From: Lingula anatina
Taxonomy: Eukaryota; Brachiopoda; Lingulata; Lingulida; Lingulidae
Assembly (NCBI RefSeq): GCF_001039355.2
Contig: NW_019775180.1
Coordinates: 602,072-666,071, forward strand
DNA: 64,000 nt
Reading direction: 5' to 3'
Below the pieces are notes generated by a model, which had not been told where the DNA came from, made no database searches, and was given only the letters and a program-made list of their open reading frames with translations. Positions within the stretch are counted from its first letter, which is position 1. Each line of letters starts with the position of its first letter. This document shows positions 23,209-36,097 of this stretch, one piece after another. The position numbers and the translations under genes are program-made.

Positions 23209-23730
23209 CCCTTACGAAAATTTCCTATAGGATCCTATAGGATTCCTATAGGATCCTATAGAATCCTATAGGAAATCTTATAGGATCCTATAGGGCACCT
23301 TTCCTATAGGATTTCCTATAGGATCCTATAGGAAATTGTGGTAAGTTAAAATCTTGAGAAAAATGCATAACTTATAAACAAATATCATTCTAAACAATAG
23401 ATATTTGATATAAGTCAATCTTATCAGTTGAATTGTCAATTATATATCACTATTAAAGCAAAAATGCTTTTTATTGTTTGTAATGCACAATCTTATAGTC
23501 TTCTATAGGATTCTATAGAAAAATTCTTTAATTTATATTTTAAAGAAATCTTGAAAAATTGATCATTTGTAAAGTAATCTTCTATGGAGAAGTATTTTAT
23601 GATTAGGAATGATTTTGTACCAAATCACTGAAGCTGAAATTATTTTTTAAATTTATGTTCAGACCATTACAAAAATTCCTATAGGATCCTATAGGAAATC
23701 TTATAGGATCCTATAGGAAATCTTATAGGA
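23209..23730. mobile_element. TATAGG element, copy C (left part; rest in gap)
   Basis: It starts with the terminal sequence CCCTTACGAAAATTTCC, followed by short palindromic TCCTATAGGA units (to about 23338) and a unique block (23339-23670) shared with copies A and B, then more units up to the gap. The right end is not seen, so it must lie in the gap. Confidence 0.8.
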
Positions 23731-24034
23731 NNNNNNNNNNNNNNNNNNNNNNNNNNNNNNNNNNNNNNNNNNNNNNNNNNNNNNNNNNNNNNNNNNNNNN
23801 NNNNNNNNNNNNNNNNNNNNNNNNNNNNNNNNNNNNNNNNNNNNNNNNNNNNNNNNNNNNNNNNNNNNNNNNNNNNNNNNNNNNNNNNNNNNNNNNNNNN
23901 NNNNNNNNNNNNNNNNNNNNNNNNNNNNNNNNNNNNNNNNNNNNNNNNNNNNNNNNNNNNNNNNNNNNNNNNNNNNNNNNNNNNNNNNNNNNNNNNNNNN
24001 NNNNNNNNNNNNNNNNNNNNNNNNNNNNNNNNNN
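23731..24034. other. Assembly gap (304 N)
   Basis: Run of Ns. It falls inside a TATAGG element whose other copies are ~3 kb long, so the stated gap length may be an underestimate. Confidence 0.99.
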
Positions 24035-25528
24035 TTTATAAATACTTGAACGCTTGAATGCAGATATTTCAAATTAAAACGTAAGTACATAAATAAATTA
24101 TACATTTATAAATTAATGCAATAGGAATTTTTTGAGACAGATTGATGCTGACGCTCATGCATTTCAACCAAACAAACAATAATTAGTTCAATTTTTGACT
24201 GCGGAAATTTCATATAGGATGAAATAACTGATAACAAATTTAACTAGCAGTTTGTTAGCAACACTAAAAACCAGCTGCGCGTGCCAAACTAGTGAACAAA
24301 AGGACAGTTCGCTTCGCGTGGCACGCCTTAGCATGGGTTTAGCCTCTTCAAGCTATAATCCTATCGCCGCAACAAACAATAGGGACCTTCTGGCTGATGT
24401 ATCCTGCTGTTAATTACACCTAGTTACAGCGGATTGTCACGCTCGCGCTGGGCCACAGAAACCAGCGTCATGGGGTTCACACGTATTAAGTATTGTGTTA
24501 TTCCACCTAAGCTATTGTGTTTGTGCGTTCGAATTTTGAAGGGATTTATACGGCCCTCCATTGTTTGTCCGCCCCCTTCTATTCACAAGATAGGGATTAA
24601 AACATTTCGAACGTGGTTACACCGGTGTACAACGGAAACAAAATTATTCCGACCACTGTAATTACAATATACAATAAAAAGGAAATTAGTTTAGAAAGCT
24701 TACTTCGGGTCAACCATTTGCTTGTTCGAAGGAGAGATATCTTGATGTCGCGATGCGACTCCCTTTATTAAACCTTTATGTGTTTGTGTAAAAGTGTGAA
24801 AGACAGGCAACGGTCTTGAGTCGCTGTTGATATTGTTTGCAATTAATATTGAAGTATACCTCCTTCGCCTGCATGTAAACGTGTTACTTTTCCTCATGTT
24901 GACTATGTTTCTTTTAAGTGGATGAGACAAGGCGATGAGATCGATAAAAGTAGAGGTTTATCTAAGCAATTAGATGCGATTTTTGTGAAATGACTTATTA
25001 AGTAATGTGCATGTACCTAGCGTGTTTAAATTCCTGAATTTCTAATTTATTTAATTCTTATTTGTGTAATCTTTCATACACGGCCTCATATTTGTATTAC
25101 TCTCAGGCCATACTCTTCGATATTATATTGTGTTACACGGGACTCCTGGAAACCTGAATCACAGGGCATTGTGAAATTTAATTCGTTACAGAGTCTTGTT
25201 ATCCCTCATGTAGTTTTATAGATAGGATGAACAATGTGAAATAGAAACAGGCTTTACTTAGCTTTACTTAATTTACGACAATTTAAACAAAACTAGTCTG
25301 CAAGGCATTCTTTGATTTGGCGTTAACCTGAAACTGGTTTTAAAAGAACAAATATAAATATGTTGGATGGATTAAATCACCGACTTCATTATATTTTAAC
25401 TAAATGTCTTCATTTACACAGTAACACAGATAATATTTTTAAGTTGTCTGTCGTTCAGCACGCATTATAGGCGAGTACGTAAACAATGACGATGATCAAT
25501 CCACGCACAATCTAGGCAAGTATTGTTT
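24035..25528. other. Gene-free stretch
   Basis: No supported gene. The remaining 5' exons of the EGF/cadherin gene would be expected on this side, but no Cys-rich EGF segment is found. Short open frames at 24434-24661 and 24700-24930 have no recognisable motif. Confidence 0.45.
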
Positions 25529-28500
25529 CCCTTACGAAAATTTCCTATATGATTCTATAGGGCACCTTTCCTATAGGATTTCCTATAGGATCCTATAGGA
25601 AATTGTTGTAAGTTAAAATATTGAGAAAAATACATAACTTATAAACAAATATCATTCTAAACAATAGATATTTGATATAGGTCAATTTTATCAGTTGAAT
25701 TGTCAATTATATATTACTATTAAAGCAAAAATGCTTTTTATTGTTTGTAATGCACAATCTTATAGTCTTCTATAGGATTCTATAGAAATTCTTTAATTTC
25801 TATTTTAAAGAAATCTTGAAAAATTGATCATTTGTAAAGTAATCTTTTTTGGAGAAATATTTTATCATTAGGAATGTTTTTGTACCAAATCATTGAAGCT
25901 GAAATTATTTTTTAAATTTATGTTCAGACCATTACAAAAATTCCTATAGGATCCTATAGGAAATCTTAGGCTCTATTCCCATAGATTTTAGATCGATCTA
26001 TCCCCGCGGGGAGTCTCACTAGATTACTTTCAGATAATCCAACTTAAATGTCCGTCCCGCCTACTAAAAGCTGGAAGGGGGTAATTAACTTTCGTGTCCA
26101 CCCGGCTGACAGCTATTTAGCGTGAACCCCCAGGGAGTTAGTTCGATCTAAAGTAGGTCGATCTAATCTATGGAAATGGGGTGTTATAGGACTTTCTATA
26201 GGAACCTATTAGAACTCCTATGCTAATTCATATAGGGGATTTTTATAAGGACGGAAGATATGAAAAATAATGAATCTGGTCTAAATATCAGTATATAATT
26301 TTAATTTTTAATATATTTTCAGACCATTACAAAAATTCCTATAGGATCCTATAGGAAATCTTATAGGAATTTCTATAGGAACCTATAGAAAATCCTATGC
26401 TAATTCATATAGTGATTTTTTATAAAGCCGGGTTGAATGAAAAATAATGAAACTGGTACTAAAATCAGTATATAATGTATTTTTACTTTTTGTGTGATCA
26501 TATTCACTTCATATTTCTTCTATTATATTGAAAGTCAACCTTATCTAATCAGATTTTACCTGACCTTGGCTGTTTTAAAAAGTGAAAGTGCAATCCTGCC
26601 TTATATATAAAATATAATGTAAAAGCATAAGTGAACATTATTGGTATAGTACTGTCCCTCATAAAGGATGGGAAACGAGGACAAATTAATATGTTTATAA
26701 AGATACATTTTATTATAAACCATGCTCAATCACTTGTAAGGTTTAACAGTCAACTGATGTTAGCTAGAGAATGCCCTACTCCACCAGCCATAACCACAGA
26801 TTCAACAACTGTGAATTTCTTTTGTTAGCCTGGCACCTATTATTAGGTCACTACTCCTGTAGCAGTTTAAATTCAGGAGCATAGTGGAAGGGTACAGAGT
26901 GTAGAAAAATCGGATTGAGGAAGGTATGTATTACAGTAATGCATTGGATCATTTGGGCATCTAATCAAAATGAAAATGAGATAATTATTTGACCTAATTT
27001 GTAGTTTACCTGGTAAACATCATATCTATATTGCATTAAACAAGTTATAATTTATAATGAAGAAACAAGGATACATAATGCAATCATTGCTTAGTCTCTT
27101 TATTTCCTTTAAAACTGTGATATCAATTGCTCATATTTCTTTAAATGCAGTTGAATCTAAAAAAACTTTATATTTCATTGAACTTTTGGTTTGTGATTTA
27201 TTAAAAATTATCTATTTAATGTTATCCACAACTGCCTCCAAGGGACCATCATGATATATAACTGAAAAAGACCCATGCTAATAAATAACATACAATTAAC
27301 ATGTTAGAGAGGCTGTCAGGGCAAATTTCTTTACCTCACATGTTCTTCAGGGTCGTTTATCTGCCAAGTTTTCTTTCCCTTTAATTTCTTTTCAACCCTT
27401 AATGTAAGGTAAACACCATAGTTTGTTTAAAAATATTTTTTGCTAACCTATACATAATGGAAATGAAATGTGCATTGTGAAAAAAACTGACCATTTTGCT
27501 TACACAAAAGCTATAAATTTTAACTTGGGGGTTGCTTTTTTGTGGTTTGGACTGATGATTAAGGTCAAGCAAAGACTGGTGAGAATAGGGAATTACTGTT
27601 TACCCTCGGAAATGAGTTTTCTATGAGTTTTTGGGACTTTTTTGGGCCCTGGCAGCTCTGTAATGGCCCAATTGCATATTTAACCAGAGTAGAGTTTTCT
27701 CCACTGCTGATTTCTGCATTTTAAAATTCGTTTCTGATTGTTCCTGCGGGCTTGGTCCTATGAAATATGTTCATGTTCTTTATATATATTTTTTTTACAA
27801 ATTATCCAGCTTTAATACCTTGTCTTTGAAAAAAAAATCAGCTAACTAATAAAGGCTATGAATTGCTCAAAATAGAATTGGTGCAATGATTATTATTGAT
27901 CTTAGAAAAATTTTCCTTCATCATTTTGCATTTTTGTAGACATGTACAATTAATTGAAATTCACAATGTCTTTCTTTCAGAATACGTCTGCAAATGGTTC
28001 AACACAACTCAGACGGAGGTTAAGAAGGCTATCACAGTAAAGTTGAACAATGTGCAAAAGACTTTTGTCTGAAATTCTTCAATTATTAAGTGACTAAAGC
28101 AGTATGCTGACAATAGACACGGTCTGGGCAAGGGAGGTTTTAGCCACTTATTCTGGCAGGAGTTTGAACTCACACAGGAAAAAGACAGTGACGCCACAGC
28201 TTGACAAGACATATTGGATACTTGTGATAACTTATAGAACTTATAATTAAAAAGCAGTAGCAACACCATTAAATTTGCAAAAATCTATAAAACAATTCTC
28301 TAGTAAGCTGGTTGCATACAATACTGTGGAATATGTACATACATTTATACATATTGAATAAAGAATGTAAACATGATATTCTCTTTTGTTTTGAGGGACC
28401 AGTGCCTATTACCAATTTTGCCAAAGATCCAGCAATATATAAAAAGCTGTAAAAATATTAAAAGCAGTTAATATGAATTTCTATATCCTATAGGATTTCC

Positions 28501-28656
28501 TATAAGATTTCCTATAGGATCCTATAGGAAAATGGGACAATTTCCTATAGGATCCTATAGAAATTCCTATAGGATCCTATAGGAAATCCTATAGGAAATC
28601 TTATAAGATCCTTTTGGAAATCTTATAGGAAATCCTATAGGAAATTTTCATAAGGG
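25529..28656 (+). mobile_element. TATAGG element, copy A (3.1 kb)
   Basis: Bounded by CCCTTACGAAAATTTCC (25529) and its inverse GGAAATTTTCATAAGGG (ending 28656). Both ends carry arrays of ~11-bp units based on TCCTATAGGAT, itself palindromic. Internal unique sequence (about 26400-28480) has no credible coding region. A 215-bp MITE is nested at 25969-26183. No clear target duplication is seen (left flank gtattgttt, right flank tcacaaaat). It looks like a foldback-like non-autonomous DNA element. Confidence 0.8.
25969..26183. mobile_element. 215-bp MITE with TTA target site, nested in copy A
   Basis: Ends are GGCTCTATTCCCATAGATTT and the inverse-type ATCTATGGAAATGGGGTG, flanked by TTA (25966-25968 and 26184-26186). 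TTA duplications suggest PIF/Harbinger. Its right half recurs near 15778-15890. Both copies carry gatcgatcta-type palindromic steps near the ends. Confidence 0.75.
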
Positions 28657-28957
28657 TCACAAAATAGATCATGATGAATAAACTTAATTACCCTTTAATA
28701 AATACCCAACACACGGATTGGTTATTGTCACTTGAAAGCTTTCGATCAAAGACGTTTAATGAAATCACAAATCATTTGACGATTAAAAAATGGACAGGTT
28801 CAAGGGGCAGTTTTTGTTTCAGCTAGAGAGACTTCAGGTTCAGGTAGAGGGTTCAGTGTAGGTGTTTCATCGGATAATAGTAGCATCATGCCCTAGGTCT
28901 AAGCAAGTGGAATAGAAGCTTTTTATCCAAGCATCCTATTCCTAACTACTGAGTTAG
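28657..28957. other. Spacer between two opposed TATAGG elements
   Basis: About 300 bases of unique sequence separating copies A and B. No gene or motif is seen. Confidence 0.5.
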
Positions 28958-31900
28958 CCCTTACGAAAATTTCTTATAGGATTTCCTATAAGATTTCCTA
29001 TAGGATCCTATAAGATTTCCTATAGGATTTCCTATAGGATCCTATAGGAAATTGTCCCTTTTTCCTATAGGATCCTATAGGAAATCCTATAGGATCCTAT
29101 AGGAAAACTTATAGGATCTTATAGGATCCTATAGGAAATCTTATAGGATCCTATAGGAAATCTTATAGGAACCTATAGAAATTCATATTAACTGCTTTGA
29201 ATATTTTTACAGATTTTTATATATTGTTGGATCTTTGGCAAAATTGGAAATAGGCACTGGTCCCTCAAAACAAAAGAGAATATCATGTTTACATTCTTTA
29301 TTCAATATGTATAAATGTATGTACATATTCCACAGTATGATATGCATCCAGCTTACTAGAGAATTGTTTCATAGATTTTTGCAAATTTAATGGTGTTGCT
29401 ACTGCTTTTTAATTATAAGTTCTAAAAGTTATCACAAGTATCCAATATGTCTTGTCAAGCTGTGGCGTCACTGTCTTTTTCTTCTGTGAGTTCGAACTCC
29501 TGCCAGAATAAGTGGCTAAAAACTCCCTTGGCCAGACCGTGTCCATTGTCAGCATACTGCTTTAGTCACTTAATAATTGAAGAAATTCAGACAAAAGTCT
29601 TTTGCACATTGTTCAATTTTACTGTGATAAGTCTTTTGCACATTGTTCAACTTTACTGTGATAACCTTCTTAACCTCCGTCTGAGTTGCGTTGAACCATT
29701 TGAAGACGTATTCTGAAAGAAAGACATTGTGAATTTCAATTAATTGTACATGTCTACAAAAAAGCAAAATGATGAAGGAAAAATTTTCTAATGAGATCAA
29801 TAATTATCATTGCACCAATTCTATTTTGAGCAATTCATAGCCTTTATTAGTTAACTGAATTTTTTTCAAAGACAAGGTATTAAAGCTGGATAATTTGTAA
29901 AAAAAATATATATATATATAAAGAACACAAACATATTTCATAGGACCAAGCCAGCAGGAACAATCAGAAACGAATTTTAAAATGCAGAAATCAGCAGTGG
30001 AGAAAACTCTACTCTGGTTAAATATGCAATTGGGCCATTACAGAGCTGCCAGGGCCCAAAAAAGTCCCAAAAACTCAAGGAAAACTCATTTCCGAGGGTA
30101 AACAGTAATTCCCTATTCTCACCAGTCTTTGCTTGACCTTAATCATCAGTCCAAACCACAAAAAAAGCAACCCCCAAATTAAATTTTATAGCTTTTATGT
30201 AAGCAAAATGGCCAGATTTTCACAATGCACATTTCATTTCCATTATGTATAGGTTAGCAAAAAATATTTCAAAACAAACTATGGTGTTTACCTTACATTA
30301 AGGGTTGAAAACAAATTAAAGGGAAAGAAAACTTGGCAAATAAACGATCCTGAAGAACATGTGAGGTAATGAAATTTGATCTGACAGCCTCCCTGACATG
30401 TTAATTGTATGTTATTTATTAGCATGGGTCCTTTTCAGTTATATATATCATGATGGTCCCTTGGAGGCAGTTGTGGATAACATTAAATAGATAATTTTTA
30501 ATAAATCACAAACCAAAAGTTAAATGAAATGTAAAGTTTTTTTAGATTCAACTGCATTTAAAGAAATATGAGAAATTGATCACAGTTTTATAAGAAATAA
30601 AGAGACCAAACAATGATTGCATTATGTATCCTTGTTTCTTCATTATAAATTATAACTTGTTCAATGTAATATAGATATGTTGTTTACAAGGTAAACTACA
30701 AATTAGATCAAATAAATATCTCATTTTCAATTTGATTAGATGCCCAAATGATCCATTGCATTACTGTAATACATACCTTCCTCAATCAGATTCTTCTACA
30801 CTCTGTACCCTTCCCCTATGCTCTTGAATTAAAACTGTCTTGATAGCTGTATACTCATTTGGTGCTAGTCTCATATAAACAAAGACTTAGACAGGATACC
30901 ACACATCTGATAATATCTAATAGGCGGTTACTGTTACTAGTGTAACAATAGCTACAGGAGTAGTGACCTAATAATAGGTGCCAGGCTAACAAAAGAAATT
31001 CACAGTTGTTGAATCTGGTGGAGTAGGGCATTCTCTAGCTCACATCAGTTGACTGTTAAACCTAACAAGTGATTGAGCATGGTTTATAATAAAATGAGTC
31101 TTTATAAACATATTAATTTATCCTCGTTTCCCATCCTTTATGAGGGACAGTACTATACCCATGCTGTTTGCACTTATGCTTTTAGATTATATTTTATATA
31201 TTAGGCAGAATTGCACTTTCACTTTTTAAAACAGCCAAGGTCAGGTAAAATCTGATTAGATAAGGTTGACTTTCAATATAATAGAAGAAATAAGTGAATA
31301 TTATGATCACACAAATAGTAAAAATATATTATATACTGATATTAAGACCAGTTTCATTATTTTTCATTTAACCCGGCTTTATAAAAAATCACTGTATGAA
31401 TTAGCATAGGATTTCCTATAGGTTCCTATAGAAATTTTAGAATGGTCTGAACATAAATTAAAAATTAAAATTATATAATGATATTTAGATTAGATTCATT
31501 ATTTTTATTCAACCTGGCCTTATCAAAATTCCCTGAATGAATTAGNGAATTGCACTTTCACTTTTTAAAACAGCCAAGGTCAGGTAAAATCTGATTAGAT
31601 AAGGTTGACTTTCAATATAATAGAAGAAATATGAAGTAAGTGAATATTATGATCACACAAAAAGTAAAAATATATTATATACTGATATTAAGACCAGTTT
31701 CATTATTTTTCATTTAACCCGGCTTTATAAAAAATCACTGTATGAATTAGCATAGGATTTCCTATCGAAATTCCTATAAGATTTCCTATAGGATCCTATA
31801 GGAATTTTAGAATGGTCTGAACATAAATTAAAAATTGAAATAATATAATGATATTTAGATTAGATTCATTATTTTTATTCAACCCGGCCTTATAAAAATT

Positions 31901-32831
31901 CCCTGTATGAATTAGCATAGGATTTCCTATAGGTTCCTATAGAAATTCCTATAAGATTTCCTGTAGGATCCTATAGGAATTTTTGTAATGGTCTGAACAT
32001 AAATTAAAAATCAAAATCATATACTGATATTTAAACCAGATTCATTATTTTTCATTCAACCTTATAAAAATTCCTTAAACATACAAATTTATACATATTG
32101 AATAAATAATGTAAACATGATATTATCTTTTGTTTTGAGGGACCAGTGCTTATTACCAATTTTGCCAAAGATCCAACAATATATAAAAAGCTGTAAAAAT
32201 ATTCAAAGCAGTTAATATGAATTTCTATAGGTTCCTATAAGATTTCCTATAGGATCCTATAAGATTTCCTATAGGATCCTATAGGATTTCCTATAGGTTC
32301 CTATAAGATTTCCTATAGGATCCTATAAGATTTCCTATAGGATCTTATAGGATCCTATAGGAATTTTTTGTAATGGTCTGAACATAAATTTAAAAAATAA
32401 TTTCAGCTTCAATGATTTGGTACAAAATCATTCCTAATGATAAAATATTTCTCCATAGAAAATTACTTTACAAATGATCAATTTTTCAAGATTTCTTTAA
32501 AATAAAAATTAAAGAATTTTTCTATAGAATCCTATAGAAGACTATAAGATTGTGCATTACAAACAATAAAAAGCATTTTTGCTTTAATAGTGATATATAA
32601 TTGACAATTCAACTGATAAGATTGACTTATATCAAATATCTATTGTTTAGAATGATATTTTTTTATAAGCTATGCATTTTTCTCAAGATTTTAACTTACA
32701 ACAATTTCCTATAGGATCCTATAGGAAATCCTATAGGAAAGGTGCCCTATAGGATCCTATAAGATTTCCTATAGGATCCTATAGGATCCTATAGGAATCC
32801 TATAGGATCCTATAGGAAATTTTCGTAAGGG
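28958..32831 (-). mobile_element. TATAGG element, copy B (inverted relative to A)
   Basis: It starts CCCTTACGAAAATTTC at 28958 and ends GAAATTTTCGTAAGGG at 32831. Its interior is the reverse complement of copy A at high identity; for example 29447-29716 mirrors 28009-28269. It contains TATAGG-unit arrays at about 28974-29185, 31405-31430, 31760-31803, 31915-31982, 32220-32362 and 32702-32818. A single N at 31546 separates a local repeat (about 31205-31545 versus 31547-31900), which inflates its length. Confidence 0.8.
31546..31546. other. Single-N junction inside copy B
   Basis: Sequence on both sides of this N is nearly the same (the block starting gaattgcactttcactttt), so the N marks a local assembly duplication. 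Confidence 0.8.
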
Positions 32832-33475
32832 CTGGCGTGAGGCTTTAAAAGGGAAAACGTTTTTTTAAATAAATTGGCATGGAATAAATCTATTGGCTAC
32901 ACAATCAAACCTACAAAATGTCTTCCTTACCATATGACCAATGTGCACTTCAACTCCGAAGTCAACTCATTCAAACACGGATTGCCACAGAACAGGTCCT
33001 TCAACTTAACCAACACGTGGATTTCCACTTCCACTTTCTAGTAAACAATGCATACGCGCGAATATATTGGTTCAATGACATTTTTTGTATGTGCATACCT
33101 CGTCTGATACTCAACATATCTGTCCATGCCAAATAAAATAAATATTTTTTAATTATATTATGCAAACATTCATATTAAGTAAAGTATTCTCCATTATTAT
33201 TAAGAATTAATTATGAACACTCTCTGAACTTTCCTATTGCAAAATAAACCGCTTCCGGAAGGCACGTTTTTGCGAGGATTCGACTAACGTTCGAGCGTAG
33301 GCGTGTAGAATTTTTTTGTTCTGTTCTTAATATATCTGCAAGGTGAGGATTAATGCTCAGTGTCTTTACACGCTACTTCACTTAAAAATAACAGTTTTTT
33401 AATTAGACTACCCGTGCGTCCATGAATAAGTTAGACCGACGGCCAGGCCATAACAGTAAAAAGGCGTAGTGCTGG
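32832..33475. other. Gene-free stretch
   Basis: No supported gene. A 72-codon frame (32918-33136) has no recognised motif or splice context. Confidence 0.45.
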
Positions 33476-34192
33476 AGTCGGTGTGACTGAATTGCGCAAT
33501 ACATTGCAATACAGCGCATTACACTTGAAAAAACAACATCAGTTGCAATCACACAAAAGAAACAACCATTTCCAACAAATTAGGGTGATATAAAGCAAAC
33601 TACATTACTATTTAAGTAATATCTTAGTAAAACTTAACAAATCGGTGAGACTTTTACATTGTCGGGTCAGCAGCCATATTGGTGAGTAGCTCTTCTTGGA
33701 TATATTACTGGCCATGCAAGATGGCCAACACGGCAGCTGACCCAACATTGAAAAAATTGTGTCAATCTCTTGCGGTGTATCAGCAATATTCATTGCTTAC
33801 TGATATATTTTGAGTTCATATCAACTTATTTTGTTTGAACTCACCCTTTCCAGTGTTTACTTAGTAATTAATATTGCTGATATAACTTGACAATTTTTTC
33901 ATTGTTTGGTCAGCCGCCATGTTGGCGAGTAGCTCTTCTTGGCCAGTAATATATCCAAGAAGAGCCACTCGCCAACATGGCTGCCAACCAGACAATATAA
34001 AAGTCTTGCTGATTTGTTAAGTTATATCAACAATATTACTTACCTAGTAATATAGGTTGTTTTTATATCACCCTACTTTGCTGGGAATGGTCATTTCTTT
34101 TGTGTAATTGCAATTGGATTTGATTTTTGAAGTGTATTGCGCTGTGTTGCGCTGTATTGCAGTGTATTGCGCATTTCAGTCACACCGCTACT
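33476..34192. mobile_element. ~0.7-kb foldback MITE with nested hairpins
   Basis: Outer inverted ends share CGGTGTGACTGAA and TGCGCAATACA, followed inward by matching arms (caatttccaacaaattagggtgatataaa versus its inverse near 34065-34130). Inside are two strong hairpins built from gagtagctcttcttgg and its complement, near 33665-33740 and 33908-33990. No coding region and no clear target duplication. Confidence 0.75.
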
Positions 34193-34629
34193 GAGTAGAA
34201 GCTGTGTCACTAAACGGCCGTCACTTAATACCCAAATGGCACGAAATGATACAAAATTACAAAATTGAAAAGACAACCCTATGTTATTCTAGGCATCTAA
34301 ATAACTCTTTTCAAATTTTGCAACCAAAATTAAAGTTGCCTTGAACCAGGGAATTATTATTATATCTGATATAATTCCCTGCTTGAACCCAACACAATGT
34401 TTCTCTACGGCTCAAGGTCTGTACAGCAGAAATATTTTTGCAACTGTGACCAGGGGTGAGAAACAGCCATTGTTCTTTGCCATGGAAATTTGAAGGGAAT
34501 GTACATAAAAAAACGTGTATTGTGGGATTGTTACTAATGAAACTATAAGAATAAATGTCACATCTCCCTATCTAGGCATATCAGAAAAAATTCAGACTGA
34601 TCAGAAAAATATGAAATTTATATCTCCTG
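34193..34629. other. Gene-free stretch with a small hairpin
   Basis: An imperfect inverted repeat cagggaattattattatat / atataattccctg lies at about 34346-34381. No gene is seen. Confidence 0.5.
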
Positions 34630-34792
34630 CAGGGGCAGATCCAGAAATATTTTCTGACAGTCTTCCAAATTATCTTCGTTGATCCTCTATTTTTGACCAT
34701 CTTCTGACAAAAAAAATAGATACCTGTCAATGTAAACTTGAAATTCTGAACGTCTTCCAGAAGACCCAGGATACGGCCTAAATCTGCCCCTG
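34630..34792. mobile_element. hAT-like MITE with 5-bp target duplication (B)
   Basis: It begins CAGGGGCAGATCCAG and ends TCTGCCCCTG, and is flanked by TCCTG on both sides (34625-34629 and 34793-34797). Confidence 0.8.
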
Positions 34793-34797
34793 TCCTG

Positions 34798-36070
34798 AAA
34801 GGTAATGCAAAACAGATTGCAATTCTTTTTTAAAATATTCCTACAAGCAATGAAGATATTGAAGTTTTTTAACTGCTATATTACACCCGAAGTGTCCTCT
34901 CTTTTCAGGGAAAAACCTGTGACCACTGACCAGTGCATCATATTAACTATACTTCGCATCGTTCAATTTTCATGGGTTTTTTCCATTAGATATTTAAATT
35001 ACACGGTGCTGAAAGAGAGATTTGAAGGGGATGACATACATGACCTGAGAACAGGTTGGTCAAAGCTTTGCCAGCACTGCAGTTGGACAATGGCTACTGT
35101 GGCACCCCTGGTGCATTGTGATATACCTAGGACAGTACATGCACTTTGATGATGAGTAGTCAGATGTCCAAAACAAAAGACCCAGGTTAAATAGATCATT
35201 CACTGTTCATGTGCGCTGCAGGGGACAGGCACAACTTGCCCATGGAGTTCACAGACTAGCATCCGCTATTATAATCTATGGCTTTCCCAATCATATATTC
35301 CCAATCATGTTCCAAAATGAACACCCACGTCTGTCGTAACTCAAGAGCTGCAAAAATATTTACCCCCTACAGAAAAACATTTATTGAGTTCAAGATAAAT
35401 GTATTTGGGGTGCAGAATCCAAATAGCAAGTTATTTTAATGTTAAAAGCAACACTGAGTTGTCATTTTGAGTCATTTCATTCTTTGGTGTCACCAGTACA
35501 GAAGTAATTTATCAGATCATTACGCAAAGTTCATTTTGCTTGACAATAATTGTTATATTTTAGCTTGATGATGAAGACAAGGTAACCACTCTGTTGACCA
35601 TATGGTACTTTTGAAATATCCCCCCACGGGCCACCCTGTAATTTTTATTTTAAAAATTCAAGTTTTTAATTCTTATCAAAGCTAAATTATGTGGTGACTA
35701 TGATCAGTGTGTCTGTTATTCAAATAAAGTAGTTTGAAAATTTACTAACTTATTTTCTCATCTTTTTTTTTAAAAAAAACCTTCAAGTTATATCACCAAT
35801 GAGATTAAACAAATTTTTACCCCAGCGATAACCTCAACTCTCCTAATATTTGGTAGGCATAAAGTTTTATGTAAAAAACATTTTAAATTAGTTGATGAAC
35901 TGCCAAACTAATTTATTAATTTTTCAAAGTCACCACAGAAGAGAAGATATTGAATATCACTAAGCTATATAGTGGTGGTGGTGGGGGGGTATACTGCAAA
36001 AGTGCCGACCAATTTGCATATTTTCAAGTAAAATTTACAAAATGTATAAAAGCCTTAAAAGGTTGATAGT
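34798..36070. other. Intergenic or TMEM70 5' intron
   Basis: A 114-codon frame (34805-35149) has no recognised family. A non-coding first exon of TMEM70 probably lies in or beyond this stretch, because the coding exon opens at a splice acceptor. The poly-G/GT tract near 35972-35990 is low complexity. Confidence 0.4.
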
Positions 36071-36097
36071 TTGTTTTCTCATTTCAGTTTTAATAAG

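Noticed and set aside
28009-29716. Matching 86- and 89-residue frames in opposite orientation
   Set aside because: They are the same non-coding interior of TATAGG elements A and B; no domain and no splice support.
34805-35149. 114-residue plus-strand frame
   Set aside because: No recognised motif, no convincing start context, and it begins immediately after a MITE.
36071-36097. TMEM70 start upstream of 36098
   Set aside because: The in-frame extension begins with TTG and runs across a strong splice acceptor ending at 36087.
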